Of a DNA stretch of 7,345 nt, positions 5,688 through 7,345 are shown in pieces (position 1 is the stretch's first letter; each line of letters opens with the position of its first letter). The notes beneath the pieces are model-generated. The model saw only the letters and a list, made by a program, of their open reading frames with translations, had not been told where the DNA came from and did not search any database. The DNA lies in contig CALATT010000081.1 in the NCBI GenBank assembly GCA_937891905.1, positions 1 to 7,345 of the forward strand, in the 5' to 3' direction. The DNA is from an uncultured Bacteroidales bacterium (GTDB lineage Bacteria; Bacteroidota; Bacteroidia; Bacteroidales; Paludibacteraceae). Made by a program: the position numbers and the translations under genes.

Positions 5688-7067
5688 TTACTCGTTAGCA
5701 GCTTGGGTTACGCTGATTTGGCACTCGTTAACGCCGTCTGTTACTGTGATAACAGTGTTGCGGGCAGGTGCTTTATCTGCGCTGTTAGCAGCACAAGCGA
5801 TAGTCAGCTTGTTGCCCTTGAGTGTTACGGTAACGAAATCATCATCTGCAAACGCAGTCAAGTTCGCTTCTGCGCCACGATAGTCAACCTCGATTGCCTT
5901 GGTTGATTTAGCGTTGCTGAATGACAATGAAGCATTTTCCTCTGCTACGCTAATAGCACCCTCATTTACCACATTAGCGTGAAGAATGTAAATGCTATTT
6001 GCGCCGTCAAGAACAGGGAGTGCCAACTCTTGTCCAGCTGTCAATTCCTCAAGAGCAGGCTCGTTGTGCGAGTACTTGGAAATGAGGATCGCAGAACCTG
6101 ACTTTTCGTATTTAACGCCGTCTACAGGGTTAGTTTCCTCTGCGAGCGTACCATACACGAAACGACCGATAACCTCTTGTGGGAGAAGGACGATGTTTGC
6201 ATCTACCCAAGGGCGAACGGATTTCTCCTTGCCGCTTGGCAGCTGCACTTTGAATGTGTTGTCGACAATACGGAACTCTACACCATACTCGTCCTCAAGC
6301 GCTTGTAGGAACACAGTCTTTCCTGGAGTAGGAAGCACAGTCTTATCTGTGAAATCGCGACGTTCGAAGTTAGCAACCAACTCCTTACCAGAGCGAGATT
6401 TGCGGAATGCCTCAAAGTATTTCTTTGAAATCATCGCAAGCCCTACGACTGATTGGTTATCGTCTGCTAAATCAAACAACTGCTGAACATCCTCTCTTGG
6501 AGTTGCGATGTTAGGGTGTTTAACCCAGTCGGCAACAAGCGCGTTTACCTCGTTCTTTTCTGGAACGAATGTAACGCGAATACCTACACCGTCATTATCT
6601 TCTCCGTACTCTACACACATAGAGCCAGTAGAGAGAGCCTCCTCGAATAGCATTTCGTTACGGTACTCGATACCGCCAATACAGCGTGGCACATCATTGA
6701 GCGTCTTTGCCGCGATCTCATTCTCTTTAGTGCCGCGGCTTGCCATGATGTTGAGGTTGGTAATCTCTTTCTCGCCCTTTCTGAACTTGAGCGCTACTTT
6801 GGCAAGTTTTCCACTTGCGGTTCCAATTGAGCCGCGCTTTTTCAATGGAATAGAAGCGTCCATAGAAACAACGTCTGCGGCAAGGATTACATTGTTCAAT
6901 TCTGCTGCTTCCCAAGACAGGTCTGCGGAGTATTCCTCCGTAAGCATAGTCTTATACAGCAACACAGGCTTCTGTTTCTCTCCGTTGTACTTCTCGGTGA
7001 CTTTTGTTACCACCTTACGAAAGTACTTTTCCACGATCTCGGGAAACATTGATTGTTGTTTAGACAT
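5688..7067 (-). CDS. Major capsid protein with C-terminal Ig/BACON-like domain
   Basis: This 459-residue protein has the size and position expected of the main head shell subunit. The first 110 or so residues are charged and mostly helical (MSKQQSMFPEIVEKYF onward), as in the N-arm of HK97-fold capsid proteins. The middle (about 110-375) alternates helices and strands. It includes EDVQQLFDLADDNQSVVGLA, a YGVEFRIVDNTF strand region and a late SKYSHNEPALEELTAG segment that recalls lambda gpE-type capsid proteins (Phage_cap_E). Residues 380-459 form a separate beta-rich module: SLSFSNAK, IEVDYRG, FVTVTLKGNKLTIAC, then TVITVTDG and CQISVTQAA at the end. This matches the pattern of BACON/Ig-like domains, which in phage capsids are usually surface-exposed. 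The ATG at 7067 is the first start after the upstream gene and follows an A/T-rich leader without a Shine-Dalgarno motif. The capsid assignment rests on size, position and these motifs. Confidence 0.85.
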   Translation of the reverse strand: MSKQQSMFPEIVEKYFRKVVTKVTEKYNGEKQKPVLLYKTMLTEEYSADLSWEAAELNNVILAADVVSMDASIPLKKRGSIGTASGKLAKVALKFRKGEKEITNLNIMASRGTKENEIAAKTLNDVPRCIGGIEYRNEMLFEEALSTGSMCVEYGEDNDGVGIRVTFVPEKNEVNALVADWVKHPNIATPREDVQQLFDLADDNQSVVGLAMISKKYFEAFRKSRSGKELVANFERRDFTDKTVLPTPGKTVFLQALEDEYGVEFRIVDNTFKVQLPSGKEKSVRPWVDANIVLLPQEVIGRFVYGTLAEETNPVDGVKYEKSGSAILISKYSHNEPALEELTAGQELALPVLDGANSIYILHANVVNEGAISVAEENASLSFSNAKSTKAIEVDYRGAEANLTAFADDDFVTVTLKGNKLTIACAANSADKAPARNTVITVTDGVNECQISVTQAANE

Positions 7068-7095
7068 AATCGTACTTTAATTTAACGGTTCAACT

Positions 7096-7345
7096 TTAAT
7101 CATACAAGAACTCAATGCGTGGCAAAGCGTTCTTAATGGCTGTTGTTACAGGGTATGGGCTTGCAGCCGCATTCACTTGACCTTGGGTCATGATAGCAGC
7201 GCGAGGATCTTCCGTTGTTACGGTCATCTTCAGCACGCCCACATAAGTGCTGCCTGACGGTGCGCTTGCGTAGCCGTCGCCCTTTGTATTAACAGGCATA
7301 GGCTTCCAGTTCTCACCGTCTTTGATGATGATGTGACCTGCTTGT
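7096..7345 (-). CDS. Head fibre / capsid decoration-like protein, 5' end cut off by the window
   Basis: The reading frame is open from the window edge (7345) to a TAA at 7096-7098, giving about 82 visible residues. The first ATG, at 7299, is probably internal, because the 15 codons before it read like protein (QAGHIIIKDGENWKP followed by MPVN). The C-terminal part contains a YVGVLK segment, then GQVNAAASPYPVTTAIKNALPRI, and ends in EFLYD. This resembles the C-terminal ends of small head-fibre/decoration proteins encoded just upstream of the capsid gene in Bacteroides phages, some annotated as phi29-like head fibre. That likeness is from memory of the family. The inferred role is binding the outer capsid surface and stabilising or decorating it. 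It lies 28 bases upstream of the capsid gene, in the place where decoration proteins usually sit. Coding status is well supported; the function is tentative. Confidence 0.7.
   Translation of the reverse strand, partial: QAGHIIIKDGENWKPMPVNTKGDGYASAPSGSTYVGVLKMTVTTEDPRAAIMTQGQVNAAASPYPVTTAIKNALPRIEFLYD

Noticed and set aside
6508..7080. Plus-strand open frame of 190 codons opposite the capsid gene, with a second one at 5992-6486
   Set aside because: Both mirror the capsid coding frame, are Ser-rich as antisense frames often are, and lack an upstream gene context.

Overview
The window is a compact piece of the structural (head-to-tail) module of a tailed bacteriophage or prophage. Every convincing gene lies on the minus strand, so transcription runs from 7345 towards 1. 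Gene order and protein style point to a phage of the order Bacteroidales (Bacteroides/Prevotella-type gut bacteria). The clues are A/T-rich leaders without clear Shine-Dalgarno motifs, a capsid protein ending in a BACON-like Ig domain, and small connector proteins that resemble families I associate with Bacteroides phages. These family assignments come from reading the protein sequences; no search was run.

In transcription order the layout is: a 5'-truncated head fibre/decoration-like protein (7345-7096); the major capsid protein with a C-terminal Ig/BACON-like domain (7067-5688); a DUF6706-like head-tail adaptor candidate (5667-5344); a head-closure/stopper candidate (5353-5015); a 104-base interval carrying a protein-like reading frame with no ATG (5019-4873); an HK97 gp10-like neck or tail protein (4910-4452); a tail-terminator candidate (4465-4055); the tail tube protein (4000-3473); an unusual non-coding interval (3472-3354); the tail assembly chaperone (3353-2634); and the start of a long tape measure protein (2632 to beyond base 1). 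Gene overlaps and very short gaps suggest one co-transcribed, partly translationally coupled operon. The absence of a sheath gene next to the tube gene suggests a long non-contractile tail (siphovirus morphology).

The most unusual item is the interval between the tail tube and chaperone genes. Six bases after the tube stop codon is a 10-bp stem with a 4-base loop. Immediately after it is a complete cloverleaf with 21 of 21 paired positions Watson-Crick, a canonical T loop and a canonical D loop, on the same strand as the operon. Its anticodon loop has 8 bases and no T33, and no CCA is encoded. It looks like a tRNA-derived element that is either a non-decoding tRNA mimic or a highly divergent tRNA. 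It sits at the tube/chaperone junction, 15 bases before the chaperone start. A second item worth checking is the start-less open frame at 4873-5019.

No integrase, CRISPR array, insertion sequence or rRNA is visible. There is no gene-free stretch longer than about 120 bases.
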